NCBI RefSeq assembly: GCF_019049285.1 | Contig: NZ_JAGMUL010000060.1 | Location: 16,878 to 80,877 of the forward strand | Direction: 5' to 3' | Source: Streptomyces sp. AC550_RSS872 | GTDB lineage: Bacteria > Actinomycetota > Actinomycetes > Streptomycetales > Streptomycetaceae | Length of the DNA: 64,000 bases | Shown here: piece after piece, positions 44,664 to 52,870 of the stretch | How the letters are laid out: each line of letters opens with the position of its first letter | How positions within the stretch are numbered: position 1 is the first letter of the stretch | The notes under the pieces: generated by a model | The model's input: only the letters and a program-made list of their open reading frames with translations | Databases searched by the model: none | Told to the model about the DNA's origin: nothing | Translations under genes and position numbers: made by a program

Positions 44664-44703
44664 CTGGAACCCCTGGCTTCGGCTGGGGGTTTCGGCGTTC
44701 CAG
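44664..44703 (+). terminator. Terminator after the TerD gene
   Basis: CTGGAAC (44664-44670) pairs with GTTCCAG (44697-44703); inside, CCCC and GGGG arms extend the stem around a CTTCGG-like loop. Confidence 0.7.
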
Positions 44704-44810
44704 GGGGTGCTTTGAAGTCCCGTGCGGCGCCCGTGCCCGCCGGGCGCCGTGGGTGCTGTGGGTCCTGGGGGTGCTGTGCGGGACTTTCAAGACACCACCT
44801 GGGGCTTCGA

Positions 44811-44816
44811 TAGGTT
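44811..44816 (+). promoter_or_regulatory. -10 box TAGGTT of a leaderless GNAT gene
   Basis: TAGGTT ends six bases before GTG 44823. AAGACA at 44789-44794 lies 16 bases upstream and is a fair -35 box. Confidence 0.65.
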
Positions 44817-44822
44817 GCCCGA

Positions 44823-45383
44823 GTGATTCTCGACTCGCTCGTCCTCGCCCCCGACCACGACATCCCGGCCCCTCTCCTCACCGAACTCACCGCCCTCTAC
44901 GCCTCCAATCGCGACTTCCACGCGCTCAGCGGCGAATTCCCGGACCCGGACGACATCCGGCCGGAGCAGGTGGCCGCCGCGCTGGCGGACGAGTTTCTGG
45001 TCCCCGGGGCGGAGGTCCTGCTGGCACGCAGCGAGGGCCGGCTGGTCGGCATCGCCGTCACCCTGGCCCGCCACCCCGACCCCGTCGACCCGGATCCGTG
45101 GATCGGCCTGCTGATGGTGGACGCGACGGCCCACGGCCAGGGGTTCGGCAGGCGGCTGGCCTCCCTCGTCGAGGACCGTTTCCGCACGTCAGGCCGCACC
45201 GCCGTACGCCTCGCCGTCCTCGACAACAACCCCAAGGCCCTCGACTTCTGGACCGCCCTCGGATACGAGACCCTCGGCTACGGACGAGACCGCCGGCTCG
45301 ACCGCGCCTGCACGGTCCTGCGCAAGCAGCTCACCACCCCGACCGCACCCCCCGCCGCCGCCCCCGGCACCGACGGCGCCTGA
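44823..45383 (+). CDS. GNAT family N-acetyltransferase
   Basis: A 186-residue GNAT. The N-terminal part (LTELTALYASNRDFHALSGEFPDPDDIRPEQVAAALADE) precedes the acetyl-CoA motif AHGQGFGRRLASLVED and the C-terminal VLDNNPKALDFWTALGYE. Substrate unknown. It appears leaderless. It is followed six bases later by the next gene, so the two likely form a transcript. Confidence 0.85.
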   Translation: MILDSLVLAPDHDIPAPLLTELTALYASNRDFHALSGEFPDPDDIRPEQVAAALADEFLVPGAEVLLARSEGRLVGIAVTLARHPDPVDPDPWIGLLMVDATAHGQGFGRRLASLVEDRFRTSGRTAVRLAVLDNNPKALDFWTALGYETLGYGRDRRLDRACTVLRKQLTTPTAPPAAAPGTDGA

Positions 45384-45389
45384 ACCGTC

Positions 45390-45863
45390 ATGGACTGGAC
45401 GCCCTTGGCCGGCACAGCCCTCGGCGCGCTCGTCGGCGTCGGCTCGACCCTGCTCGCGGACCGGACCCGCTGGCGCCGCGAGCAGGCCGACCGGACCCGG
45501 CAGGAACGCCGGGACATCTATGTGACCGTCCTGACGAAGTACCGGCTGGCCTACGAGGCCATGCACGCGGCCGCCGTCACCGGACGCGATCAGGGCGGCG
45601 CGGTGCGGGAGGCTGCCGTACGGGAGGCGTTCCGGGCGTCGGGCTGTGACGAGGCCCGGGAGACCGCCCTGATCTGCGCACCGCAGGAGATGTCCGACCT
45701 GCTGGAGGACGTCTACGCGACCTTGCGGGACCTCCAGGAGGTGTTCGCCGCCGGTGATCCGCCACTGGACTCACCGGAGTTGCAGGAGCGACGGCTCAAG
45801 CACGCCGAGGCGATCTGGGCGGCGCGTGCGGCGATGCGACGGGACCTCGATCGGCCGGCCTGA
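45390..45863 (+). CDS. Membrane-anchored protein of unknown function
   Basis: A 157-residue protein. One N-terminal hydrophobic helix (PLAGTALGALVGVGSTLLA) is followed by a long, charged helical region (RTRWRREQADRTRQERRDIYVTVLTKYRLAYEAMH) likely to form a coiled coil in the cytoplasm. This layout is common among small Streptomyces proteins that lack a known role. It lies six bases behind the GNAT gene and is convergent with the M1 peptidase. Confidence 0.65.
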   Translation: MDWTPLAGTALGALVGVGSTLLADRTRWRREQADRTRQERRDIYVTVLTKYRLAYEAMHAAAVTGRDQGGAVREAAVREAFRASGCDEARETALICAPQEMSDLLEDVYATLRDLQEVFAAGDPPLDSPELQERRLKHAEAIWAARAAMRRDLDRPA

Positions 45864-45877
45864 AAGGCGGACCGCCG

Positions 45878-47278
45878 TCACGGGTGGTCGGGTTTGCCGT
45901 CCCCGTACAGCCAGTCCTCCCAGACGGAGGTGAACTCCTCGTCCGGCGCCTTCTCCTCCACGTACGCGGTGAAGTCGCCGGTGTCCGCGTTGCCGTGCCG
46001 GTGGTCGGCCGCCCAGCCCTGGACGATGTCGTAGAAGGTGTCGTCGCCGACGGTCTGGCGGATCTTGTGGATGACCATCGCGCCGCGCTGGTACACGGGG
46101 TTGTCGGAGATGTGCGCGGCACTCGTGGGCTTGGCCGGCGGGAAGGACCAGAGGTCCTCGTGGTCGTCCTCGCCGTGGTCGTACAGCGCGTCGAAGGTCT
46201 CCTGCGCGCTGTCGCCACCGTGGTCCTCCTCCCACAGCCACTCCGCGTACGTCGCGAAGCCCTCGTTCAGCCACATGTCCCGCCAGCTCTTTGGCGTCAC
46301 GGAGTTGCCGAACCACTGGTGGGCGAGCTCGTGGACGAGCAGGTCGGTGTCGGGGGCGCCGGGGAAGACGGGCCGGTTCTGAGTCTCCAGGGCGTAGGCG
46401 GCGTCGCCCTCCTCGGCGACGATCGCGCCGGTGGAGGCGAAGGGGTAGGGGCCGAAGTTGGTCTCGGCCCACTCGATGATCTCCGGCAGCTCGGCGAGGA
46501 CGTCACGGCTGGCCTCGTCCTGGCCGGGGGTCACCGCGGTGTAGACGGGCAGCTTGCTGTTGCCGGCGGCGGAGACGGTGGAGCGACGGATGTCGTAGTC
46601 GCCGATCGCGAGCGCGGCGACATGACTCGCCATGGGTTCGGCGGCGCGCCAGTGGAACGTCGTACGGCCGTCGTCGCTGGTCCGGTCGGCCAACTCGCCG
46701 TTGGAGACGACCTCGAGGTCGTCCGGGACGGTGACCGAGATGTCGTACGACGCCTTGTCGGAGGGGTGGTGGTTGCCGGGGAACCACGCCATGGATCCCG
46801 TCGGCTCCCCGAGGGCGAGCGCGCCGTCGGCGGTGGGCAGCCAGCCCTCCTCGGAGCCGTCGGGGTCGGTGACGGTCTGCGGGGTGCCGGAGTAGCGGAC
46901 GGTGAGCCGGAAGGTCTCGCCGCGGTCGAGGTCGTCGTGCGGGCGGACGACGAGCTCCTGGCCGTTACGGCTCCAGCGGGCCTGCTCGCCCTCCACCGTG
47001 ACCCGCTCGACGTCCATGCCCTGGAGATCGAGGTCGAAGGCGGAGAGGTCCTTGTCGGCGCGTGCGGTGATCTCGGCGGTGCCGCTGAGGTGGCCGTCGT
47101 CGGGGTCGTAGGCGAGGTCGAGGGCGTAGTGGGTGACGTCGTAGCCGCCGTTGCCGGCCTTGGGGAAGTACGGGTCGCGCACGCCGGAGCCACCGGGGGT
47201 GCCCTGGACGCCGCCGCACGCGGTGAGGACGAGCAGGGCAGAGGCGACGGTCAGGGCAACGGGCGCGAAACGGGACAC
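45878..47278 (-). CDS. M1-family zinc metallopeptidase, lipoprotein
   Basis: A 466-residue aminopeptidase-N-like protein. The lipobox LTAC (Cys21) predicts a lipid anchor outside the cell. Zinc ligands are His316, His320 (HELAHQWFG) and Glu339 (LNEGFATY), with catalytic Glu317. The usual GxMEN exopeptidase motif is replaced around AYALETQ, so the specificity may differ from classical aminopeptidases. It lacks the long C-terminal helical domain of PepN (about 850 residues), as is usual for this bacterial subgroup. GTG 47276-47278 is seven bases after TAGGAT, so the mRNA is probably leaderless. Confidence 0.92.
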   Translation of the reverse strand: MSRFAPVALTVASALLVLTACGGVQGTPGGSGVRDPYFPKAGNGGYDVTHYALDLAYDPDDGHLSGTAEITARADKDLSAFDLDLQGMDVERVTVEGEQARWSRNGQELVVRPHDDLDRGETFRLTVRYSGTPQTVTDPDGSEEGWLPTADGALALGEPTGSMAWFPGNHHPSDKASYDISVTVPDDLEVVSNGELADRTSDDGRTTFHWRAAEPMASHVAALAIGDYDIRRSTVSAAGNSKLPVYTAVTPGQDEASRDVLAELPEIIEWAETNFGPYPFASTGAIVAEEGDAAYALETQNRPVFPGAPDTDLLVHELAHQWFGNSVTPKSWRDMWLNEGFATYAEWLWEEDHGGDSAQETFDALYDHGEDDHEDLWSFPPAKPTSAAHISDNPVYQRGAMVIHKIRQTVGDDTFYDIVQGWAADHRHGNADTGDFTAYVEEKAPDEEFTSVWEDWLYGDGKPDHP

Positions 47279-47285
47279 GCCAGTG

Positions 47286-47291
47286 ATCCTA
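47286..47291 (-). promoter_or_regulatory. -10 box TAGGAT of the leaderless M1 peptidase gene
   Basis: On the minus strand TAGGAT is followed by seven bases and the GTG start at 47278; no ribosome binding site fits. Confidence 0.6.
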
Positions 47292-47319
47292 CGAGCTCGG
47301 GCGTGACACCATCACCTGC

Positions 47320-47820
47320 GTGCTCGACATCGGCTACGCCCTCTCCACCCGCTTCCCGGACCCTCCGCAGACGGACTACCGTCGCGCTGACGTCCGTGCC
47401 CTGCGGCACGACCTGTTCTGCGGTGACGTCTACCTCGCCGACACCAAGGCGGACCGGGAGTTGTCCACAGCCTGGGGATGGGTGCCGGTGCTCGACTTCG
47501 CCTGGGCCCTGTGCGACATCGCCGAGCGGCTCGACCAGGACCCGGCGGGCTCCCGCGCCTCCCGCCCCCAGCACGCGGAGCTGGACTTCACCGAGTCCAC
47601 GGACCGCATGCTCTTCGAGCGCCGCTTCGGCTGGGTGGACATCGAGGCGGACTGGATGCCGGCGGAGGAGGCCCCGCTGACCTTCTCGCACAGCGAACTG
47701 CGCCGCGAGGCGCGCGACTTCCTGCACGACCTGCTCGCCGACCTGATCGACCTGCACGAGGACCTGGGCGAGAACCCGGCGATCTGGACGCTCCAGGCCC
47801 AGTACCCCAGGGTGTCGTAG
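47320..47820 (+). CDS. Conserved hypothetical acidic protein
   Basis: A 166-residue acidic, cytoplasmic protein with many Trp, Asp and Glu residues (GWVPVLDFAWALCDIAERLDQDP, FGWVDIEADWMPAEEAPLTFSHSELRREARDFLHDLLADLIDLHEDLGENPAI). No signal peptide, no membrane segment, no recognised catalytic motif. It resembles immunity- or condition-type DUF proteins only in composition. GTG 47320 lies 41 bp from the divergent M1 gene; the start may be leaderless. Confidence 0.7.
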   Translation: MLDIGYALSTRFPDPPQTDYRRADVRALRHDLFCGDVYLADTKADRELSTAWGWVPVLDFAWALCDIAERLDQDPAGSRASRPQHAELDFTESTDRMLFERRFGWVDIEADWMPAEEAPLTFSHSELRREARDFLHDLLADLIDLHEDLGENPAIWTLQAQYPRVS

Positions 47821-47850
47821 GCCTGGCGGGGGCCCGCCGGACAAAGCGAA

Positions 47851-47884
47851 GGAGCCCCATCCCGCGAACGTGGGACGAGGCTCC
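47851..47884 (-). terminator. Hairpin downstream of the tRNA-Gly gene
   Basis: GGAGCC (47851-47856) pairs with GGCTCC (47879-47884), and CCC/GGG continue inside. On the minus strand it follows the tRNA by about seven bases. Confidence 0.65.
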
Positions 47885-47891
47885 TGATCCG

Positions 47892-47961
47892 AGCGCCGGG
47901 CAGGCCTTGCACCTGCATTTCCCCGCAGGAAGCGGGGCGTCTTTCCTTGGACCACCAACGC
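47892..47961 (-). tRNA. Atypical tRNA-Gly (anticodon TCC)
   Basis: A complete cloverleaf folds on the minus strand: acceptor GCGTTGG/CCGGCGC (two G-U pairs), TG at 8-9, D arm GTC-CAAGGAAA-GAC with GG in the loop, anticodon arm CCCCG-CTTCCTG-CGGGG (anticodon TCC), AAAT variable loop, T arm GCAGG-TGCAAGG-CCTGC, and T73. G1-C72, C2-G71, G3-C70, C35-C36 and U73 are all bacterial Gly identity elements. The T loop TGCAAGG departs from TTCGAAT (position 55 is G, 60 is G) and the D stem is three pairs, so a scan would score it low. No CCA is encoded. TATGAT near 48003-48008 is a plausible -10. Confidence 0.75.
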
Positions 47962-48113
47962 AGCACCGGCCGCCGGGAGTTCCGGCGAGCAGCTCAAGAT
48001 CAATCATACCGGATCCGGGCCAGTGCCCCCTACGCCCGGCCGCCGTCGCCCTCGTGCCAGCCCGTTGCCTTCGTGCCACCCCGGCGCCCTCGTGCCACCC
48101 CGTCGCCCTCGCA

Positions 48114-48815
48114 CTACGCCCCGTCCTCCACCCGGATCCCCAACTGCGCCGCCAACACCGGTGCCAGATCCAGCAGTTGGCCCGAGCTGATCACCGCTCC
48201 CGACAGCCGGTCCACCCCGCGCGCGATGTCCAGCTCGGCCGCTCCCCGCAGGTCCACCTCGGCCAGCGTCACCCCGGTGAGGTCCACTCCCTTCAGCGCA
48301 CAGTCCACGAACTCCACCCGCTCCAGCCGGGCGCCCCCGAAGTCCGGCTCGACCAGGACGCAGCCCTCGAAGACGACGTCCTTGAGCTTGGCCTTGCGCA
48401 GGTTCAGATAGTCGATCTTGCCGCCCCGGATCACGACCCGCTCCAGCACGGCCCCGTGCAACTGCACACCGCCCAGCCGGGCGTCCACCAGCTCCACATC
48501 CCGCAGCGTCGACTCGGCGAGGTCGGTGCCGACGCCCCGTAGACCCGTGAGGACCGAGTCGAGGATCCGGGCGTGGTGAAGTCTCGTCTCGTCCAGCGCG
48601 CACCCGGTCAGCGCGCAGTCCATGAAGCGGGCGCCCGCGCCGTCCTGTCCGGTGAGGTCCTCCTCCCGGAACTCCAGCCCGTCGTAGTCCCCGTCAGGCT
48701 CCAACCCCCCGTCCCGGAACGGCTCCAGCGGCGGCAACCGCACCTCGGGCCGACGCGCCCCCTTCACGCCACCCCTGCCCGGACCGCCGCCCCTGCCCGG
48801 ACGGCCCTCACCCAT
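48114..48815 (-). CDS. Pentapeptide-repeat protein
   Basis: A 233-residue protein whose region from about 55 to 205 follows the A(D/N)LxX pentapeptide pattern (DFGGARLERVEFVDCALKGVDLTGVTLAEVDLRGAAEL and ALDETRLHHARILDSVLTG), which folds as a right-handed four-sided beta-helix. The Arg/Gly/Pro-rich N-terminus (about 30 residues) is disordered. Some members protect DNA gyrase (Qnr-like) but most have unknown roles. Start: ATG 48813-48815 follows GAGGAG; ATG 48828-48830 is the alternative. Imperfect about 20-bp repeats (TCGTGCCACCCC type) follow its stop at 48048-48113. Confidence 0.87.
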   Translation of the reverse strand: MGEGRPGRGGGPGRGGVKGARRPEVRLPPLEPFRDGGLEPDGDYDGLEFREEDLTGQDGAGARFMDCALTGCALDETRLHHARILDSVLTGLRGVGTDLAESTLRDVELVDARLGGVQLHGAVLERVVIRGGKIDYLNLRKAKLKDVVFEGCVLVEPDFGGARLERVEFVDCALKGVDLTGVTLAEVDLRGAAELDIARGVDRLSGAVISSGQLLDLAPVLAAQLGIRVEDGA

Positions 48816-49014
48816 CGCTCTCCTCGCCATGCCCCCATGCTGCACCCCGCTACTGACAATTCCCCTGACCTGCGACAACACGGCCCCGGCAGCCACGCCG
48901 CCATCGAGCCGCCCACCCGGCCGCCGCCCCGATGTCACATTCGGGCGCCCAGCACCGTCGTAGTCACAGAGAAGGCCAGAAATGCGAACCCGAGCACGAG
49001 GGAGACCCCCAGCC

Positions 49015-50184
49015 ATGCATCGCATCACCGTCATCGGCGGCGGCTTCGCCGGACTCACCGCCGCCATCACCGCCGCCGAGGCGGGCGCCAAGGTCACCGT
49101 GTACGAGGCCCACCACACCCTCGGCGGGCGGGCGCGGACCGCCGAGGGGCCGTACCGGACGAACGAGGGCCCGCACGCCCTGTACAGCGGTGGCCCGCAC
49201 TGGGCCTGGCTCAGGCAGCGCGACCTCATCGGGCCGCTCGCGCCGATCCCGCCCCTTGAGGCCGCCCGGCTCCGGCTGCGGTACCGGGGAGTCCTGCGCC
49301 GCACCCCGCCCTTCGCCCTGCTCAAGCTGTTGCGGCGGGGCCTGCCGCAGGCGCCCGTCGACGTCGACTTCATGACGTGGGCCACCGGCATCGCGGGCGA
49401 GGAGGGCGCCCGTGCCGCCGCGCACTACTCGGCCGTCGCCCTCTTCCATCACGACCCCGGCGCCCTGTCCGCCGCGTTCGTGCAGGAGCGGCTGCGCCGG
49501 GCCACCAAGCTGCCACCGGAGGCGCACTATCCGCGCGGCGGCTGGGCGACCGTGATCGACCGGATGGCGGCGCGGGCCTGGAACCTCGGGGTCCGGATGG
49601 AGACCCTCTCCCGCGTCGACCGCCTCGACAGCCGGGCGGCCGGCGCGCCCGTCGTCGTCGCCACCTCCCTCGACGCCGCCCGCCGCCTCCTCAAGGACGA
49701 CTCGCTGACCTGGAGCAGCGGCCGTACGGCGCTCCTCGACCTCGCGGTGCGGACCCGGCGCGGGGACGCCTTCGTCGTCTCCGACCTCGACGCGACCGGC
49801 TGGCTGGAGCGGTTCACCGCGCAGGACCGGTCCCTCGCGCCGGCCGGTGAACAGCTGATCCAGGGCCAGATCCCGGTCGCCCCGCACGAGTCCAGGGCCG
49901 ATGGCATCGCCCGTGCCGAACAGCTCCTCGACCTCGGCTTCCCCGGCTGGCGCGGGCGCGTCACCTGGCGGCGCGAGTCCATGGCGAACGGCCGTACCGG
50001 CGCCGTCGACCTGCCCGGCACCAGCTGGCGGGACCGCCCGGCCGTGGACCGCGGCGCCGGGGTCTATCTGGCGGGCGATCAGGTCGCCGCCCCCGGCGTT
50101 CTGTCCGAGGTCTCCTTCAACAGCGCCCTCACCGCCGTGTCCCTTGCCCTCGGGCGGCACGCCCTTGACCTCAAGGGAGCTTGA
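49015..50184 (+). CDS. FAD/NAD(P)-binding amine oxidase/phytoene-desaturase-like protein
   Basis: A 389-residue flavoprotein. The N-terminus RITVIGGGFAGLTAAITAAEAGAKVTVYEAHHTLGGRART is the classic amine-oxidase/desaturase FAD motif, and the C-terminus GVYLAGDQVAAPGVLSEVSFNSAL is the closing FAD contact. The middle lacks features that would fix the substrate. ATG 49015 follows GAGGGAG. The next gene, a quinone-reductase-like enzyme, is 79 bp downstream and may be linked. Confidence 0.8.
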   Translation: MHRITVIGGGFAGLTAAITAAEAGAKVTVYEAHHTLGGRARTAEGPYRTNEGPHALYSGGPHWAWLRQRDLIGPLAPIPPLEAARLRLRYRGVLRRTPPFALLKLLRRGLPQAPVDVDFMTWATGIAGEEGARAAAHYSAVALFHHDPGALSAAFVQERLRRATKLPPEAHYPRGGWATVIDRMAARAWNLGVRMETLSRVDRLDSRAAGAPVVVATSLDAARRLLKDDSLTWSSGRTALLDLAVRTRRGDAFVVSDLDATGWLERFTAQDRSLAPAGEQLIQGQIPVAPHESRADGIARAEQLLDLGFPGWRGRVTWRRESMANGRTGAVDLPGTSWRDRPAVDRGAGVYLAGDQVAAPGVLSEVSFNSALTAVSLALGRHALDLKGA

Positions 50185-50263
50185 GGTTGCAGCATCGATC
50201 AGCCGGCCCCGGTGGCGGGGCGGGCGCCCTGACCACCCGAGTCCACGACGATGGGGGACCCCG

Positions 50264-51244
50264 ATGCACGCCATCCGCCTGCACGCCTTCGGCCCGGCAG
50301 AGAACCTCACGTACGAGGAGACCGACGACCCCACGCCCGGCCCCGGCCAGGTCCGGATCGCCGTGCGGGCCGCAGGGGTCCATCTCCTCGACACGGCCCT
50401 GCGCGAGGGCATCCAGGGCCCGGCGCCGCAGCCGCCGACGCTGCCCACGATCCCCGGCCGCGAGGTCGCCGGCGTCGTCGAGTCCCTCGGTGAGGGAGTC
50501 GCGGAACTCTGGCTCGGCAAGCGCGTCGTCGCCCACCTCGGCTTCGCGCCGGGCGGCTACGCCGAACTCGCCGTCGCCGACGTCGACCGCGTCCACGAGA
50601 TCCCGGCGGGCCTCGACCCGGCCGAGGCCGTCGCCATGATCGGCACGGGCCGTACGACGATGGGGATCCTCCAGTTCGCCGAGCTCGGCCCGGACGCGGT
50701 GGCCGTGATCCCGGCGGCCGCGGGCGGCATCGGCACGCTGCTCGTGCAGTACGCCAAGAACGCGGGCGCCGTCGTCATCGGCCTCGCGGGCGGTCCCGAG
50801 AAGGTCGCGCGCGTCCAGGAGAACGGCGCCGACCTGGCCGTCGACTACAAGGACCCCGTGTGGCCGCAGAAGGTCCGCGCGTTCCTCGGCGGGCGGGCCG
50901 CGACCGTCGTCTTCGACGGCGTCGGCGGGGACGTGGCCCGCGAGGCGGTCGCCCTGCTCGGCCCCGGCGGCCGGCACCTGGTCTTCGGCTGGTCCGGCGC
51001 GGGCCTGCACGACGGCACGCCCTACCTCGTCGACGGCGTCTCCCAGCAGGTCCTCGGCCCGCCGATGATGCAGCGGGCCGGCGGTCCCCACCCCGTACGG
51101 ACCCTCGAACTGCGCGCCCTCGCCGAGGCCGCCGAGGGCCGTCTCACCCCGGCCGTACAGCGCTTCCCGCTGGCCGAGGCGGCGGCCGCCCATCGCGCCC
51201 TCGAAACGCGCGGAACCACCGGAAAGGTCGTACTGGAGCCATGA
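50264..51244 (+). CDS. Zinc-independent quinone oxidoreductase (MDR superfamily)
   Basis: A 326-residue NADPH:quinone-reductase-like protein: MHAIRLHAFGPAENLTYEETDDPTPGPGQVRIAVRAAGV at the N-terminus, GREVAGVVESLGEGV, and the Rossmann motif AAAGGIGTLLVQYAKNAGAVVIG. The cysteine cluster of zinc alcohol dehydrogenases is absent, so it belongs to the zeta-crystallin/QOR branch. It reduces quinones or enones. ATG 50264 has GGGGGACC upstream. Confidence 0.9.
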   Translation: MHAIRLHAFGPAENLTYEETDDPTPGPGQVRIAVRAAGVHLLDTALREGIQGPAPQPPTLPTIPGREVAGVVESLGEGVAELWLGKRVVAHLGFAPGGYAELAVADVDRVHEIPAGLDPAEAVAMIGTGRTTMGILQFAELGPDAVAVIPAAAGGIGTLLVQYAKNAGAVVIGLAGGPEKVARVQENGADLAVDYKDPVWPQKVRAFLGGRAATVVFDGVGGDVAREAVALLGPGGRHLVFGWSGAGLHDGTPYLVDGVSQQVLGPPMMQRAGGPHPVRTLELRALAEAAEGRLTPAVQRFPLAEAAAAHRALETRGTTGKVVLEP

Positions 51245-51328
51245 CCAGCCGCAAGCCCCCGCGGGACCGCATACCTCAGCAGTCCCGCCGGCCTGTCTGA
51301 TTCGCGTGAGCCGTTCCCGGGAGCCCAG

Positions 51329-51334
51329 TAGGGT
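51329..51334 (+). promoter_or_regulatory. -10 box TAGGGT of the leaderless APH-like gene
   Basis: TAGGGT is followed by exactly seven bases and the GTG at 51342. Confidence 0.6.
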
Positions 51335-51341
51335 CCGAAAG

Positions 51342-52229
51342 GTGATCGACATCCCGCAGGAGCTCGCCGCATCACAGCAGGAGTACAACGGAGAAGCGGG
51401 CCGCACGTTCATCGCCGGACTTCCCGCCCTGACCGCCGAGTTCCTCGGCCGCTGGGAACTGAAGGTCGACGGACGTCCGATGCACGGGGTCAGCGCCCTG
51501 GTCCTCCCGGTCCTCCGCCGCGACGGCACCCCCGCCGTCCTGAAGCTGCAACTCCTCGACGAGGAGAGCGCGGGCGAGCCGGTGGCCCTGCGCGCATGGG
51601 GCGGCGACGGGGCGGTCCGTCTCCTCGACCACGACGAGGCCACCGGCACCATGCTCCTCGAACGCCTCGACTCCTCCCGCATGCTCGCCCACCACCCGGA
51701 CGTCCACGAGTCCGTCCTGGTCATCGCCGGTCTGCTGGCCCACCTCACGTCCTTCCCCGCCCCCGCCGGCCTGCGTCACCTCGGCGACATCGCCCGGGAC
51801 ATGCTGGAGCAGACGCCCGAGGCTCTCGCCCACATCCCGGACCCCGAGGCCCGCCGCATCGTCGCCGACTGCGCCGCCGCCGTACGCGAGGTGGTCGACG
51901 ACCCCGGCGACAGCCTCCTCCACTGGGATCTCCACGACGAGAACGTCCTCGCCTCCGAACGTGCCCCCTGGCTCGCCATCGACCCCAAGCCCCTCACCGG
52001 CGACCCCGGCTTCGAACTCTGGCCCGCCCTCGCCAACCGCTTCGACCCCACCGACATCCGCTGGCGCTTCGACGCGATGACCGACGTCCTGGGCCTGGAC
52101 CGTTCACGCGCCCGCGCCTGGACCTACGGCCGCATCCTGCAAAACTCCCTCTGGGACATCGAGGACGGCCGCCCACTGGACGAGGAGCAACTGGACATCG
52201 CAAGGCGGCTTCGCGACCCCACCGGCTAG
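51342..52229 (+). CDS. Aminoglycoside phosphotransferase-family kinase
   Basis: A 295-residue protein-kinase-fold small-molecule kinase. The catalytic loop LLHWDLHDENVL (Brenner motif HxDxxxxN) and the metal-binding Asp in AIDPKPLTGDPGFELWPAL are intact; the N-lobe Lys is in AVLKLQLLDEE. The family includes aminoglycoside 6-phosphotransferases (StrA/StrN-like), to which the 'DPKPLTGDPGFE' segment is close. It could confer resistance or act on a metabolite. GTG 51342 is seven bases after a -10 box. Confidence 0.87.
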   Translation: MIDIPQELAASQQEYNGEAGRTFIAGLPALTAEFLGRWELKVDGRPMHGVSALVLPVLRRDGTPAVLKLQLLDEESAGEPVALRAWGGDGAVRLLDHDEATGTMLLERLDSSRMLAHHPDVHESVLVIAGLLAHLTSFPAPAGLRHLGDIARDMLEQTPEALAHIPDPEARRIVADCAAAVREVVDDPGDSLLHWDLHDENVLASERAPWLAIDPKPLTGDPGFELWPALANRFDPTDIRWRFDAMTDVLGLDRSRARAWTYGRILQNSLWDIEDGRPLDEEQLDIARRLRDPTG

Positions 52230-52232
52230 CCT
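52227..52232 (+). promoter_or_regulatory. -10 box TAGCCT of the leaderless SSAT-like gene
   Basis: TAGCCT overlaps the stop of the APH-like gene and is followed by six bases and ATG 52239. Confidence 0.5.
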
Positions 52233-52238
52233 GCGCCC

Positions 52239-52724
52239 ATGATCCGACCCGCCACACCCGCCGATGTCCCCGCCCTCCACACCCTCGTCCGAGAACTCGC
52301 CGAGTACGAGAAGGCGTTGGAGGAGGCGAGGGCGACGGAGGAACAGCTCCACGCGGCCCTCTTCGGAGACCACCCGGCCGCCTACGCGCACATCGCGGCC
52401 GACGACGCGACCGGCGAGACCGTCGGCTACGCGATCTGGTTCCTGAACTTCTCCACCTGGCGCGGCGTCCACGGCATCTACCTGGAGGACCTCTACGTCC
52501 GCCCCACCGCCCGGGGCGCCGGCCACGGCAAGGCCCTGCTCACCGAACTGGCCCGGCTGTGCGTGACGCGCGGCTACCAGCGGCTGGAGTGGTCCGTCCT
52601 GAACTGGAACGCCCCCTCCATCGCCTTCTACGAGGCGCTCGGCGCCCGCCCCCAGGACGAGTGGACGGTGTACCGGCTGACGGACGGCCCGCTCGCGGAG
52701 CTGGGGGTCCTCCCGGAGGCATGA
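52239..52724 (+). CDS. GNAT acetyltransferase, diamine/thialysine (SSAT2)-like
   Basis: A 161-residue GNAT close to spermidine/spermine or thialysine acetyltransferases: RPATPADVPALHTLVRELAEYEKALEE, GYAIWFLNFSTWRGVHGIYLEDLYVRPTARGAGHGKALLTELAR and WSVLNWNAPSIAFYEALGA. The 'FSTWRGxxGIYLEDLYV' block is a hallmark of this branch. Its stop overlaps the next, truncated frame by four bases, as in an operon that once continued. Confidence 0.9.
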   Translation: MIRPATPADVPALHTLVRELAEYEKALEEARATEEQLHAALFGDHPAAYAHIAADDATGETVGYAIWFLNFSTWRGVHGIYLEDLYVRPTARGAGHGKALLTELARLCVTRGYQRLEWSVLNWNAPSIAFYEALGARPQDEWTVYRLTDGPLAELGVLPEA

Positions 52725-52870
52725 CCGTCCCCAACAGGGACACCTTCACGCCCGGCCTCGAACTCTCCCGCCGCTTCTACACCGAGGCCGTACGCCCCCT
52801 GCTGGAGGAGGCCGCCCCCGGCGTCCCCCACTCCGCCCGCACCCTGGGTCACGTCGTACGCAAGCCCTGA
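52721..52870 (+). pseudogene. N-terminal stump of a DUF4037-type protein
   Basis: The frame begins at ATG 52721 (ATGA overlap with the acetyltransferase) and gives TVPNRDTFTPGLELSRRFYTEAVRPLLEEAAPGVPHSA, which looks like the start of DUF4037 nucleotidyltransferase-like proteins (normally above 300 residues). After residue 38 the frame turns into ARTLGHVVRKP and stops at 52868, inside the 3' end of the convergent acyltransferase gene. The break point near 52835 therefore marks the left edge of the inserted cluster. Confidence 0.7.
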
